Shown here piece by piece: positions 53,654 to 61,625 of a stretch of 64,000 nt of DNA. The translations under genes and the position numbers were made by a program. Within the stretch, counting starts at the first letter, position 1. Each line of letters starts with the position of its first letter. The notes under the pieces were generated by a model that was not told where the DNA came from, searched no databases, and saw nothing but the letters and a program-made list of their open reading frames with translations. Source of the stretch: Anaerovorax sp. IOR16 (lineage in GTDB: Bacteria; Bacillota; Clostridia; Peptostreptococcales; Anaerovoracaceae); NCBI RefSeq assembly GCF_017168145.1, contig NZ_JADQTL010000009.1, positions 434,001 to 498,000 of the forward strand, given 5' to 3'.

Positions 53654-54139
53654 ATGAATCGAATTTTAAAATTACAAAGTGCACTTTTACGTGTAATAGA
53701 AGAACAAGAAGGAAAGGTGGAAGAGCGAGATCAGAGCTTAGATTGGGAGCGCGTTCATATGGCAAGCTGTGCTCGATTGGGCTTTTTAATGGCAGAAGAA
53801 AAAGGACAAGACCCGGAGCTTGCAGCTTGCGCCTGCAGTGTGCATGATTTTGGACGTATATTAACCGGAAAGCAAAAAGGGCATGCAGAAAAAGGGTATC
53901 ATCCTGTAAAAGATTTTTTGGACAAGTTAGAACTTTTTACAAAAGAAGAAATTGAAATAATCTCTCTTGCAGTAAAAAATCATAGCAGAAAATCTAAAAT
54001 AGGAAGTTGGATTGAAGAAATTGTAAAGGATGCTGATGTGGTCGATTGCTATCAGTATGGAATACCCTTTGTAAGAGATGCACAGCAAATGCGTTATGAA
54101 GAATATATAAAAAGAAATCAACCTGAGGAAGAAGAATAA
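53654..54139 (+). CDS. HD-domain hydrolase (YqeK/RelA-type small HD protein)
   Basis: A 161-residue protein whose ATG directly follows the stop of the CAT-like gene, so translation is probably coupled. HD residues are His35 (WERVHMASCARLG), His64-Asp65 (CSVHDFGRIL) and the late Asp in KDADVVDCYQYG. VKNHSRKSKIG supplies the middle histidine. HD proteins are metal-dependent phosphohydrolases acting on nucleotides or phospho-metabolites. No substrate can be assigned. A hairpin without a good T tract follows. Confidence 0.82.
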   Translation: MNRILKLQSALLRVIEEQEGKVEERDQSLDWERVHMASCARLGFLMAEEKGQDPELAACACSVHDFGRILTGKQKGHAEKGYHPVKDFLDKLELFTKEEIEIISLAVKNHSRKSKIGSWIEEIVKDADVVDCYQYGIPFVRDAQQMRYEEYIKRNQPEEEE

Positions 54140-54146
54140 AAAATAT

Positions 54147-54183
54147 ACGAATGTTTAAACAGGTGTCTGTTTTTAACGTTCGT
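54147..54183 (+). terminator. Weak terminator-like hairpin after the HD gene
   Basis: ACGAATGTT pairs with AACGTTCGT (one G-U), extended by AAACAG/CTGTTT with a small bulge and a GTGT loop. Only CATTTTG follows, so termination would be inefficient. Confidence 0.45.
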
Positions 54184-54243
54184 CATTTTGTCCAAAAACT
54201 GGTTTTTTTGTAGGAATTTATTCCGAAATTTTGAGAAAGCTAT

Positions 54244-54272
54244 TTACGAGATGGATGTTCATTCATTATAAT
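54244..54272 (+). promoter_or_regulatory. Predicted promoter of the xpt-nucleoside transporter genes
   Basis: A perfect TATAAT (54267-54272) lies 17 bases after a weak TTACGA (54244-54249). No purine riboswitch aptamer is recognisable in the 35-nt leader. Confidence 0.5.
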
Positions 54273-54307
54273 ATAGATGTGGTTCACAGAAAGAAAGGTG
54301 GCAAAAA

Positions 54308-54880
54308 ATGCAGCTTTTAAAAGATAGAATATTACAGGATGGAGTCGGAATTGGTACAGAGATATTGAAGGTTGACTCTTTTTTAAATCATCAGATCGAT
54401 GTCGAACTTTTAGATCAAATTGGAAAAGAATTTAAACGATTGTTTGGAGACCAAAATGTAAATAAAATTTTGACGATTGAGGCATCTGGAATCGCAATTG
54501 CTTGTATTACTGCAATGCATTTTGGAAATGTACCGGTAGTATTTGCAAAAAAAGCAGCACCAAATACTATGACTGATGAATTTTATGGATCTGAAGTAAA
54601 ATCCTTTACAAAGGGAACTGTATCCGTTGCCAGAGTCGCAAAAAAGTATTTAAAAAAGGGTGATCGTGTACTTATTTTAGATGATTTCTTGGCACATGGC
54701 GAAGCAGCATTTGGTATGGCTGATTTGGTTAAACAAGCTGGCGGTGAAGTAATTGGACTTGGAGCAGTCATCGAAAAGCAATTTCAAGGCGGCGGTGAAA
54801 AACTGAGAAAAAAAGGCTATCGTGTTGAATCCCTAGCGGTTATAAAGTCCATCAAGGACGATAACATAGAATTTCTATAA
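54308..54880 (+). CDS. xpt: Xanthine phosphoribosyltransferase
   Basis: A 190-residue purine salvage enzyme that makes XMP from xanthine and PRPP. The N-terminus MQLLKDRILQDGVGIGTEILKVDSFLNHQID is typical of Gram-positive Xpt. The PRPP loop is VLILDDFLAHGEAAFG, and the TIEASGIAIACITAMHFGNVPVVFAKK stretch is conserved. AAAGGTGG precedes ATG 54308. It sits 46 bases before a nucleoside ABC transporter operon, so uptake and salvage are probably expressed together. Confidence 0.95.
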   Translation: MQLLKDRILQDGVGIGTEILKVDSFLNHQIDVELLDQIGKEFKRLFGDQNVNKILTIEASGIAIACITAMHFGNVPVVFAKKAAPNTMTDEFYGSEVKSFTKGTVSVARVAKKYLKKGDRVLILDDFLAHGEAAFGMADLVKQAGGEVIGLGAVIEKQFQGGGEKLRKKGYRVESLAVIKSIKDDNIEFL

Positions 54881-54926
54881 TAGAAATGATGAAATAACAA
54901 AGGATAAGAAAAGAAGGAGAATGAAC

Positions 54927-56045
54927 ATGAAAAGAATTTTGGCAGTATTAATGGTACTTGTGCTTGTAATGGGCGCATTTGCTGGCTGTGGCGGAGCAAC
55001 AGAAGAAGAAGAAACTGATGCATTGACCGTAGGCTTCATTTATGTTGGACCGGCAAGCGATGGCGGTTTCTCTGAAGCACAGGACAATGGCAGACAGGCT
55101 TTGGAAGATCACTTTAAGGAAAAAGTAAAAACATTAAAGGTAGAAAGTGTTGCAGAAGAATCTCAGGCTGTAAAAAATGCGGCAATTAACCTGATGGATC
55201 AAGGTGCAACGGTAATCGTAGCAACTAGTTTTGGTTTCATGAATCCAATTGAAGAATTAGCTAAGGAATATACGGACATTAAGTTCCTTCACTTCTCCGG
55301 AAATAAAATGAACGATACAAACTTTGGAAATTATTTCGGTGCAATGGAACAGCCTAGATATCTTTCCGGTATTATTGCAGGTATGACAACAAAGAGCAAT
55401 AAGCTTGGATACGTTGCAGCTTTCCCTTATACCGAATTGATCATTGGAATTAATGCCTTTACATTGGGAGCACAGTCTGTAAACCCAGATGTAGAAGTAA
55501 AGGTAATTTATACTCAAAACTGGCATGATCCTGCTCAAGAAAAAGCAGCTGCAGAAGCATTGTTAGATCAAGGCTGTGATGTAATTGCACAACATTGTGA
55601 TACAGCAGGTCCTCAGATTGCTGCAGAAACAGCCAATGCATTTGCAATCGGTTACAACATGGACAGCAGTTCTGCTGCACCTGGAGCTTATTTAACAGCA
55701 CCAGTATGGAATCATGGAGCATACTATATTGAGCAAATTCAGAAAATTATGGATGGAACTTGGGCTCCGGAATCTTATTATGGCACTATGGCAGATGGTT
55801 ATGTACAACTTGCTCCAATGACTGAAAATGTATCCGCAGAAGCAAAAGCGAAAGTAGAAGAGGTTCAGGCTAAGATTGAATCTGGCGAATTTAACGTTTT
55901 CTCTGCAGGAGATAAGGATGTATTATACAATGATGGCAGTGTTATGATTCCAGCGGGTACTTCCTTGGATCGCGATGCAATTTGGGGTATTTCCAATCCT
56001 GATTCTGCTATGGTTACGCTTGTAAAAGGTGCAACCGGACAATAA
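54927..56045 (+). CDS. BmpA-family nucleoside-binding lipoprotein
   Basis: A 372-residue lipoprotein of the basic membrane protein/PnrA family, which binds purine nucleosides for ABC import. ATG 54927 is seven bases after GGAG; an ATG at 54921 is too close to the site. The signal peptide ends in lipobox GAFAGCGG. Family features are VGFIYVGPASDGGFSEAQDNGR, VIVATSFGFMNPIEELAKEY and FGAMEQPRYLSGIIAG. The downstream double ATPase and two permeases complete a NupNOPQ-like transporter. Confidence 0.93.
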   Translation: MKRILAVLMVLVLVMGAFAGCGGATEEEETDALTVGFIYVGPASDGGFSEAQDNGRQALEDHFKEKVKTLKVESVAEESQAVKNAAINLMDQGATVIVATSFGFMNPIEELAKEYTDIKFLHFSGNKMNDTNFGNYFGAMEQPRYLSGIIAGMTTKSNKLGYVAAFPYTELIIGINAFTLGAQSVNPDVEVKVIYTQNWHDPAQEKAAAEALLDQGCDVIAQHCDTAGPQIAAETANAFAIGYNMDSSSAAPGAYLTAPVWNHGAYYIEQIQKIMDGTWAPESYYGTMADGYVQLAPMTENVSAEAKAKVEEVQAKIESGEFNVFSAGDKDVLYNDGSVMIPAGTSLDRDAIWGISNPDSAMVTLVKGATGQ

Positions 56046-56094
56046 TAAAAACAAAAATATTTGTTGCTAGAGTAGACACATCGGAGGGCTTTTT

Positions 56095-57630
56095 ATGAAG
56101 CAAGAAATCGCAATTCAAATGCGAGATATTTCGAAAACGTTTGGTGACGTAAAAGCAAACGAAGATGTGAACCTAACTGTATATGAAGGAGAAGTACATG
56201 CGCTGCTTGGTGAAAATGGAGCAGGGAAGAGTACTTTAATGAACATGCTGTCGGGAATTTATACCCCCGACAGCGGTTCTATTTCTATCCATGGGAAGCA
56301 GGTTCACTTTACATCGCCAAAGGATTCTATTGCGCTGGGGATCGGTATGATTCATCAGCATTTTAAATTGGTAGAAGTTTTAAGTGCAAAGGAAAACATC
56401 ATCTTAGGTGAAAAAGGTGGCTTTTTTACAAAGGGAAAAGAATTAAGTAAGAAAATCAGACAGATTTCTGATCACTATGGACTTGACATTGATCCGGAAA
56501 AAAAGGTATATGAAATGTCCGTAGGAGAAAAGCAGACACTGGAAATCATTAAGGTGCTCTATCGGGGAGCAAAAATATTAATTATGGATGAACCAACAGC
56601 TGTTTTGACACCACAGGAAATCAAACGGCTATTTCAGATTATCCGAAATATGAGAGACAAAGGCTGTGCGGTTGTTATCATTACGCATAAGCTGAATGAG
56701 GTAATGGAAATCAGTGATCGCATTACCGTTTTGCGAAAAGGTAAGTCAGTGGAAACCGTAGAAACCTCAAAAGTAGAGGTTCCGAATTTAATTGAAATGA
56801 TGGTAGGAAAAAAAGTAAGTCTTTCCATCGAAAAGAAAAACATAGAAAATAAGAGAGTCCTGTTGGAGGTAGACAACCTGCGTGTTATCAATCAAGAAAA
56901 GAAGAACGCATTGGATGAAGTAACATTTTCTTTATACAGTGGTGAAATTCTAGGCGTTGCGGGTGTTGCCGGAAGCGGTCAGAAAGAGCTTTGTGAAACT
57001 CTTGCAGGACTTGTTAAATCAGATAAAGGACGTATTTTCTTTGAAGGTGATAATATCGTAGGAAAAACACCTCGAGATATCATTCAGCTAGGAATTCGTA
57101 TGGGATTTATTCCTGAGGATCGTTTGGGAATGGGTCTTGTCGGAACGATGGATATCGTTCACAATATAATTTTAAAGGATTATCAAACACAACCCGGTTT
57201 CTTTTTAAAACGGGAAGATAGTACGGCAAAAGCAAATGAGATTGTGGAACGCTTGGACATTCAAACACCAAGTATTTATACAGAAGTAAAAAAGCTTTCT
57301 GGAGGAAACATCCAAAAGGTTCTTTTGGGAAGAGAAATTGACTCTGAGCCAAAGGTACTGATTACTGCTTATGCAGTACGTGGGCTCGACATAGGTGCAT
57401 CCTATAAGATTTATGATTTATTGAACGAACAAAAAGAAAAAGGTGTTGGAGTACTTTTCATCGGTGAAGACTTGGATGTTTTGATGGAGCTTTGTGATCG
57501 TGTTATGGTACTTTGCAACGGGAAAATTACAGGTATTGTAAATACCGACGAAGTAACAAAAGAAGAAGTCGGTTTGCTTATGACCGGTGGTTCTTTGGAA
57601 AAGGAGGCAGCTCATGTTAAAAGTAAATAA
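56095..57630 (+). CDS. Nucleoside ABC transporter ATP-binding protein (double ATPase, NupO/YufO-like)
   Basis: A 511-residue protein with two fused ABC domains. The first has Walker A GENGAGKST, signature MSVGEKQTLEI and Walker B ILIMDEPTAVLTP. The second has GVAGSGQKEL in place of Walker A, LSGGNIQKVLLGREI, and LITAYAVRGLDIGA in place of a full Walker B. This degenerate second site is usual in the sugar/nucleoside double ATPases. GGAGG precedes ATG 56095. The end overlaps the first permease gene by 17 bases. Confidence 0.93.
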   Translation: MKQEIAIQMRDISKTFGDVKANEDVNLTVYEGEVHALLGENGAGKSTLMNMLSGIYTPDSGSISIHGKQVHFTSPKDSIALGIGMIHQHFKLVEVLSAKENIILGEKGGFFTKGKELSKKIRQISDHYGLDIDPEKKVYEMSVGEKQTLEIIKVLYRGAKILIMDEPTAVLTPQEIKRLFQIIRNMRDKGCAVVIITHKLNEVMEISDRITVLRKGKSVETVETSKVEVPNLIEMMVGKKVSLSIEKKNIENKRVLLEVDNLRVINQEKKNALDEVTFSLYSGEILGVAGVAGSGQKELCETLAGLVKSDKGRIFFEGDNIVGKTPRDIIQLGIRMGFIPEDRLGMGLVGTMDIVHNIILKDYQTQPGFFLKREDSTAKANEIVERLDIQTPSIYTEVKKLSGGNIQKVLLGREIDSEPKVLITAYAVRGLDIGASYKIYDLLNEQKEKGVGVLFIGEDLDVLMELCDRVMVLCNGKITGIVNTDEVTKEEVGLLMTGGSLEKEAAHVKSK

Positions 57631-58693
57631 AAGAGCGGAGCTTCCAAAAGATAGAGAAGCGATCATACGGGTTGGCGCTATTTTATGTTCGATTGTTTGC
57701 GCAGGAATTGTACTTGCTGTTATGGGATTTAATCCAATTCAAGTATTTCGTGAAATTATATTAGGTGCATTTGGCACGCAGATGAGAATACAGCAAACTG
57801 TGGTAAAAGCAATTCCTTTAGTAGTAACTTCATTGGGTATTTTAGTTGCATTTAAAATGAAGTTTTGGAACATCGGCGGCGAAGGTCAGATTATGATGGG
57901 TGCATTTGGAGCAGCTTTGGTAGCATTAAACCTGCCAAGTACACTTCCAATGCCGGTTATGCTTTTATGCATGGCAATTGTAGCGATTGTATTTGGTGGT
58001 ATATGGGCGTTTATTCCGGCTTATTTTAAAGCCAAGTTCAATACAAATGAAACCATTTTTACTTTGATGATGAATTACATTGCAATTAAATGGGTGACTT
58101 ATTTGCAGTTTGGTCCTTGGAAGGATCCCGCTTCGCAGGGCTTCCCTCGAATTGCAACCTTTTCGGATAATGCAGTCATGCCAAAGCTGTTTGGTATACA
58201 CATTGGATGGATCATCGCATTAGCTCTTGTTGCAATTATTTATGTATTTATTAATCATACAAAAAAAGGATATGAAATTACGGTTGTTGGTGAAAGCTTG
58301 GAAACGGCACGTTATGCTGGTATGAATATTAATTCCATTATCATCACAGCGATGTTGATTTCAGGCGGACTTTGCGGACTAACTGGTATGATTCAGGCAT
58401 CGGCAATCGAAAAAACATTAACAGCAAATATTTCTAACAACTATGGATTTACTGCAATTATAACAACTTGGCTTTCTCGTTTATCTGCACCGATTATTTT
58501 AGTGGTTTGTATTGTCTTTGCAGGGTTACTGCAGGGAGGTGCCTATCTACAGATTGCGATGCAGGTTCCGGCTTCGGTAGCGGATATGATTCAGGGTATT
58601 ATATTATTTTTCGTTTTAGGAAGCGAATTTTTCTTGCAATATAAGGTATCCTTTGCCAAATCAGAAAAGACGACAATTAAGGAGGTGGCATAA
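57614..58693 (+). CDS. Nucleoside ABC transporter permease 1 (NupP-like)
   Basis: A 359-residue inner-membrane permease of the BPD_transp_2 family. ATG 57614 follows AAAAGGAGG within the ATPase gene; an upstream TTG start is rejected. Characteristic segments are VVTSLGILVAFKMKFWNIGGEGQ, TLMMNYIAIKWVTYLQFGPW and GESLETARYAGMNINS, the loop that contacts the ATPase. About nine helices are visible. It is translationally coupled to both neighbours. Confidence 0.92.
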   Translation: MLKVNKRAELPKDREAIIRVGAILCSIVCAGIVLAVMGFNPIQVFREIILGAFGTQMRIQQTVVKAIPLVVTSLGILVAFKMKFWNIGGEGQIMMGAFGAALVALNLPSTLPMPVMLLCMAIVAIVFGGIWAFIPAYFKAKFNTNETIFTLMMNYIAIKWVTYLQFGPWKDPASQGFPRIATFSDNAVMPKLFGIHIGWIIALALVAIIYVFINHTKKGYEITVVGESLETARYAGMNINSIIITAMLISGGLCGLTGMIQASAIEKTLTANISNNYGFTAIITTWLSRLSAPIILVVCIVFAGLLQGGAYLQIAMQVPASVADMIQGIILFFVLGSEFFLQYKVSFAKSEKTTIKEVA

Positions 58694-58694
58694 T

Positions 58695-59624
58695 ATGATG
58701 GTATCATTTTTAATCGCTGCGGTTGGCGCAGCTATGCCACTGCTTTACGCAACAATGGGGGAACTGATTACTGAAAAAGCAGGAAATCTCAACCTTGGTG
58801 TAGAAGGTATGATGCTGATGGGAGCTGTCATGGGCTTTTCCGTAGGACTTCATACAGGAAATCCTTATTTGGCTTTATTGGCAAGTCTGATTGCGGGTGC
58901 GATAGGAGCGGCAATTTATGCGGTTCTTACGGTTTCTTTAATGTCAAATCAAGTAGTAACCGGTCTTACTCTTACGATTTTCGGAACCGGATTTTCCAGC
59001 TTTGTGGGAGAGGGCTTTATGGGAACAGCAGCACCTGCTGGCATCAAAGCATTATCTACAAAGATTGCCATTCCTGGACTTTATCAGATTCCGGTCTTGG
59101 GGCCAATTTTGTTTCATCAAGATATTTTAGTTTACACCGGATATATTATGGTTATCATCGTAGCTATTTATCTGAATAAAACCAAGATGGGATTAAATTT
59201 ACGTGCAGTTGGTGAAAATGCAGCAGCAGCCGATGCTTCCGGCATCAATGTATCTTTTTATAAATATGCACACATCATCGTCGGAGGAGCAATGTGTGGC
59301 TTAGGCGGTGCTTATATGTCCTTAGTTACTGTCCCAGTTTGGCAAGCAAATGTAGTAGCAGGCAGAGGCTGGATTGCGGTTGCTTTGGTTATTTTTGCGT
59401 CTTGGAAGCCTTGGAAAGCACTTGTAGGCGCTTTTGTATTCGGTGGTCTAAATATTCTGGGATTGCGTTTGCAAAGTATGGGAATCCATATTTCACAGTA
59501 TTTGGTTGATATGCTTCCTTATGCAGCAACCATCTTAATTGTAATTATCAGTACAAGGAAAAATCGAAAAGAAGATATGAATCCTGCGGATTTAGGTGTA
59601 TCTTATTTCCGAGAAGAACGTTAA
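58695..59624 (+). CDS. Nucleoside ABC transporter permease 2 (NupQ-like)
   Basis: A 309-residue permease that starts at ATG 58695, nine bases after GGAGG. An ATG three bases later is equally in frame. Family segments are YATMGELITEKAGNLNLGVEGMM, LTIFGTGFSSFVGE, LRAVGENAAAADASGINVS and GRGWIAVALVIFASWKP. It pairs with the first permease to form the heteromeric channel of the nucleoside importer. It is the last gene of the cluster; an AT-only hairpin follows at 59705-59731. Confidence 0.92.
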   Translation: MMVSFLIAAVGAAMPLLYATMGELITEKAGNLNLGVEGMMLMGAVMGFSVGLHTGNPYLALLASLIAGAIGAAIYAVLTVSLMSNQVVTGLTLTIFGTGFSSFVGEGFMGTAAPAGIKALSTKIAIPGLYQIPVLGPILFHQDILVYTGYIMVIIVAIYLNKTKMGLNLRAVGENAAAADASGINVSFYKYAHIIVGGAMCGLGGAYMSLVTVPVWQANVVAGRGWIAVALVIFASWKPWKALVGAFVFGGLNILGLRLQSMGIHISQYLVDMLPYAATILIVIISTRKNRKEDMNPADLGVSYFREER

Positions 59625-59704
59625 AATAAAAAAGAATTACTTCTCTTTCTAAAATAATTTTTGGAAAGCAGTAAAATAGTTTTAATTTTTTTGATAAAAT
59701 TTAT

Positions 59705-59731
59705 ATAATTCAAAAATAATTTTTGAATTAT
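59705..59731. repeat. AT-rich perfect inverted repeat
   Basis: ATAATTCAAAAA and TTTTTGAATTAT flank a 3-nt loop in the 260-base gap after the nucleoside operon (59625-59884). There is no T tract on either side. The rest of the gap is AT-rich with no gene seen. Confidence 0.6.
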
Positions 59732-59884
59732 CCTTGATTAATTTAAATTATCATATTATACTTAGATAACTGATATAAATCTTATCGGATATGGATTGAT
59801 TCATTTTTGATAACACTTCTTTGATTTATTTAGAGAGATGTTTGTGATTTTGAAATTCCAAATAAAGCAAAGGAGGTTAGTATT

Positions 59885-60058
59885 ATGGCTGACAAAACAA
59901 TTACGTGTAAAGACTGCGGAGCAGAATTCATTTTCAGTGAAAATGAACAGGCGTTCTATAAAGAAAAGGGATTTGAAAATGAACCACAAAGATGCCCTAC
60001 TTGCAGAAGAGAAAGAAAACAACAAAAAAATAGAAGACCGAATGGAAATAGATACTAA
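59885..60058 (+). CDS. Small zinc-ribbon protein
   Basis: A 57-residue protein. ATG 59885 follows GGAGG by eight bases and the stop is TAA 60056-60058. Two CxxC pairs, ITCKDCG and RCPTCRR, about 30 residues apart, form a predicted zinc ribbon of the probable zinc-ribbon (zf-trcl) family. The C-terminus is strongly basic (RRERKQQKNRRPNGNRY), suggesting RNA or DNA binding. The middle (FSENEQAFYKEKGFENEPQ) is conserved in the family. A terminator follows after about 22 bases. The function is unknown. Confidence 0.85.
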   Translation: MADKTITCKDCGAEFIFSENEQAFYKEKGFENEPQRCPTCRRERKQQKNRRPNGNRY

Positions 60059-60080
60059 TTGTAATGTTTATTTCAAGCAT

Positions 60081-60110
60081 AAAAGTGGATTTGATAATCC
60101 ACTTTTATTT
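60081..60110 (+). terminator. Terminator after the zinc-ribbon gene
   Basis: AAAAGTGGATT pairs with AATCCACTTTT over a 4-nt loop, then ATTTAT. Confidence 0.75.
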
Positions 60111-60270
60111 ATCTAATAGGAAATATCATTAGATTTTCTCTATTAGATAAATAGGGAAATGCAGAGGGGCGGAAGCCTCTTTGTCCATAAAGGAGGCGCT
60201 CAGCGAATGAAATGAGCACCAAAGGGAGCCGTGGGTTCCATAGTGGAGTGGCGAGGCCACTTTTATTTAT
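60107..60270 (+). ncRNA. Structured RNA region upstream of infC (leader or small RNA, unassigned)
   Basis: Between the zinc-ribbon terminator and infC lie at least five successive hairpins. First is a perfect 13-bp stem ATTTATCTAATAG/CTATTAGATAAAT. Then come AGAGG/CCTCT, GCTCA/TGAGC, GGAGCC/GGTTCC, and finally GTGGC/GCCAC followed by TTTTATTT (60248-60270). The 60150-60260 part is far more G+C-rich than its surroundings, as expected for a folded RNA. The last hairpin looks like a terminator, so this may be an attenuated infC leader or a free small RNA. I could not assign it to a known family. Confidence 0.55.
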
Positions 60271-60298
60271 ATGAAAAATTATATTGGAGGTGTTTGGT

Positions 60299-60820
60299 AT
60301 TAGCTATAAAAAAAATGAATTACAAATTAACAATGAAATAAATGATAAAGAAATTAGGCTTATTGACGCAGATGGTACTATGCTAGGGATAGTATCTATT
60401 TCAGAGGCATTGGAATTAGCATTTCAAAAGGATTTGGATTTAGTAAAAATTTCTCCGAATGCAGTGCCGCCTATATGTAAAATAGCTGATTATAATAAAA
60501 CGATGTATGAAAAGGCTAAAAAAAAGAAAGAGGCAAGGAAAAGTCAAAAGATTGTTGTGCTTAAGGAAGTAAGATTATCTGTTAAAATAGGAGAGAATGA
60601 TTTAAATCTTAAAAGCAAAAATGCCCATAAATTTTTATTAGAAGGGAATAAAGTAAAGGTAAGTATTCGCTTTAAGGGCAGGCAACAGAAATATAAAGAG
60701 GATGGGATAGAGGTGCTTACAAAATTTGCTGATACGTTAACGGAAGTTGGGGATATTGAGAAGGCTCCTTCTCTTGAAGGAAGAACCATGATTATGATTG
60801 TAAGTCCAAAAAAGAAATAA
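60299..60820 (+). CDS. infC: Translation initiation factor IF-3 (divergent, AUU start)
   Basis: A 174-codon frame including stop, predicted to start at ATT 60299, eight bases after GGAGG (60286-60290). A rare AUU start is the classic autoregulatory feature of infC. A TTG at 60284 in frame overlaps the ribosome site and is rejected. IF-3 motifs are IRLIDADGTMLGIVSISEAL, DLVKISPNAVPPICKIADY, KEVRLSVKIGENDL and a SLEGRTMIMIVSPKK ending. Several normally invariant parts differ (FKGRQQK for RGREM). The usual rpmI and rplT partners do not follow, so it could be a second IF-3 paralogue. Confidence 0.9.
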   Translation: MSYKKNELQINNEINDKEIRLIDADGTMLGIVSISEALELAFQKDLDLVKISPNAVPPICKIADYNKTMYEKAKKKKEARKSQKIVVLKEVRLSVKIGENDLNLKSKNAHKFLLEGNKVKVSIRFKGRQQKYKEDGIEVLTKFADTLTEVGDIEKAPSLEGRTMIMIVSPKKK

Positions 60821-60942
60821 AACCCATTGTACAGGGAAAGTTGTTTTGAAAAATATACAGATATGAAAGATAATAAAAAAATTATATAGAAAGGAAAATA
60901 TATAATGAACTTTCTTAAGTTTTCATTATACAAGGATTTAGG

Positions 60943-61488
60943 ATGAGTGTTTATGTGCATTTAGCGGAAGGCTTTGAAGAAATTGAAGCATTAACGGTTG
61001 TGGATGTTCTAAGACGAGCTTCTGTCGACGTTAAAATGGTATCTATTGGGACAAATAAAATGGTAACCGGGGCACATGGGATTTGTGTAAAAGCCGATTT
61101 GCTTTTTGAAGAAGCGAATTATAAGTCTTGTGAGATGCTTGTATTTCCTGGCGGTATGCCAGGAACCTTAAATTTAAAAGAACATGAAGGATTGAAAAAA
61201 GAATTAGTTGCTTTTAATGAAGAGGAAAAATGGATTGCAGCAATTTGTGCAGCACCGATGATTTTAGGGGAACTTAACATGTTAAAAGACAAAGCAGCTA
61301 CTATTTATCCCGGAATGGAGCAACATTTAGTCGGTGCAAGAATTTCAGATCAACGGATTGTACAGGATAAACACATCATTACGTCAAAAGGACCTGGTAC
61401 GGCTATGGAATTTACTTTAAAACTCGTAGAGGTTTTAACAGATAGTAAATCTAAACAACGTTTGGAAAATGACATGGTTATAAAATAA
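60943..61488 (+). CDS. DJ-1/PfpI-family protein
   Basis: A 181-residue protein of the DJ-1/YajL branch. The nucleophilic Cys102 lies in AAICAAPMILGEL, and the conserved Glu in HLAEGFEEIEALTVVDVLRRA. GGMPGTLNLKEHEGL and ITSKGPGTAMEFTLKLVE are family segments. Members act as stress-protective deglycase or chaperone-like enzymes, though activities are disputed. AAGGATTTAGG precedes ATG 60943. It may be cotranscribed with infC, and ends at a terminator. Confidence 0.92.
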   Translation: MSVYVHLAEGFEEIEALTVVDVLRRASVDVKMVSIGTNKMVTGAHGICVKADLLFEEANYKSCEMLVFPGGMPGTLNLKEHEGLKKELVAFNEEEKWIAAICAAPMILGELNMLKDKAATIYPGMEQHLVGARISDQRIVQDKHIITSKGPGTAMEFTLKLVEVLTDSKSKQRLENDMVIK

Positions 61489-61496
61489 ATGCTTTT

Positions 61497-61528
61497 AAGG
61501 GATGATTACTGAATCATCCCTTAATTAT
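61497..61528 (+). terminator. Terminator after the DJ-1/PfpI gene
   Basis: AAGGGATGATT pairs perfectly with AATCATCCCTT over a 4-nt loop, then TTAATTATT. Confidence 0.8.
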
Positions 61529-61625
61529 TATATATAGGTATATCATATGAAATTTTACCATTGTAGTATAAAACAAATATAGGTATAATAATAAAGTTAT
61601 ACAAAATGAGCAGAAGGAGAAGCAA

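Noticed and set aside
54184-54307. Purine riboswitch upstream of xpt
   Set aside because: The conserved purine-aptamer loops and P1 stem were not found in the leader on either strand.
60210-60260. tRNA-like fold (GGGTTCC near 60225)
   Set aside because: No T-loop GTTCRA, anticodon arm or acceptor stem of the right lengths could be built.
60284-60298. TTG start for infC
   Set aside because: It overlaps the GGAGG ribosome site; the IF-3 family start and the spacing favour ATT 60299.
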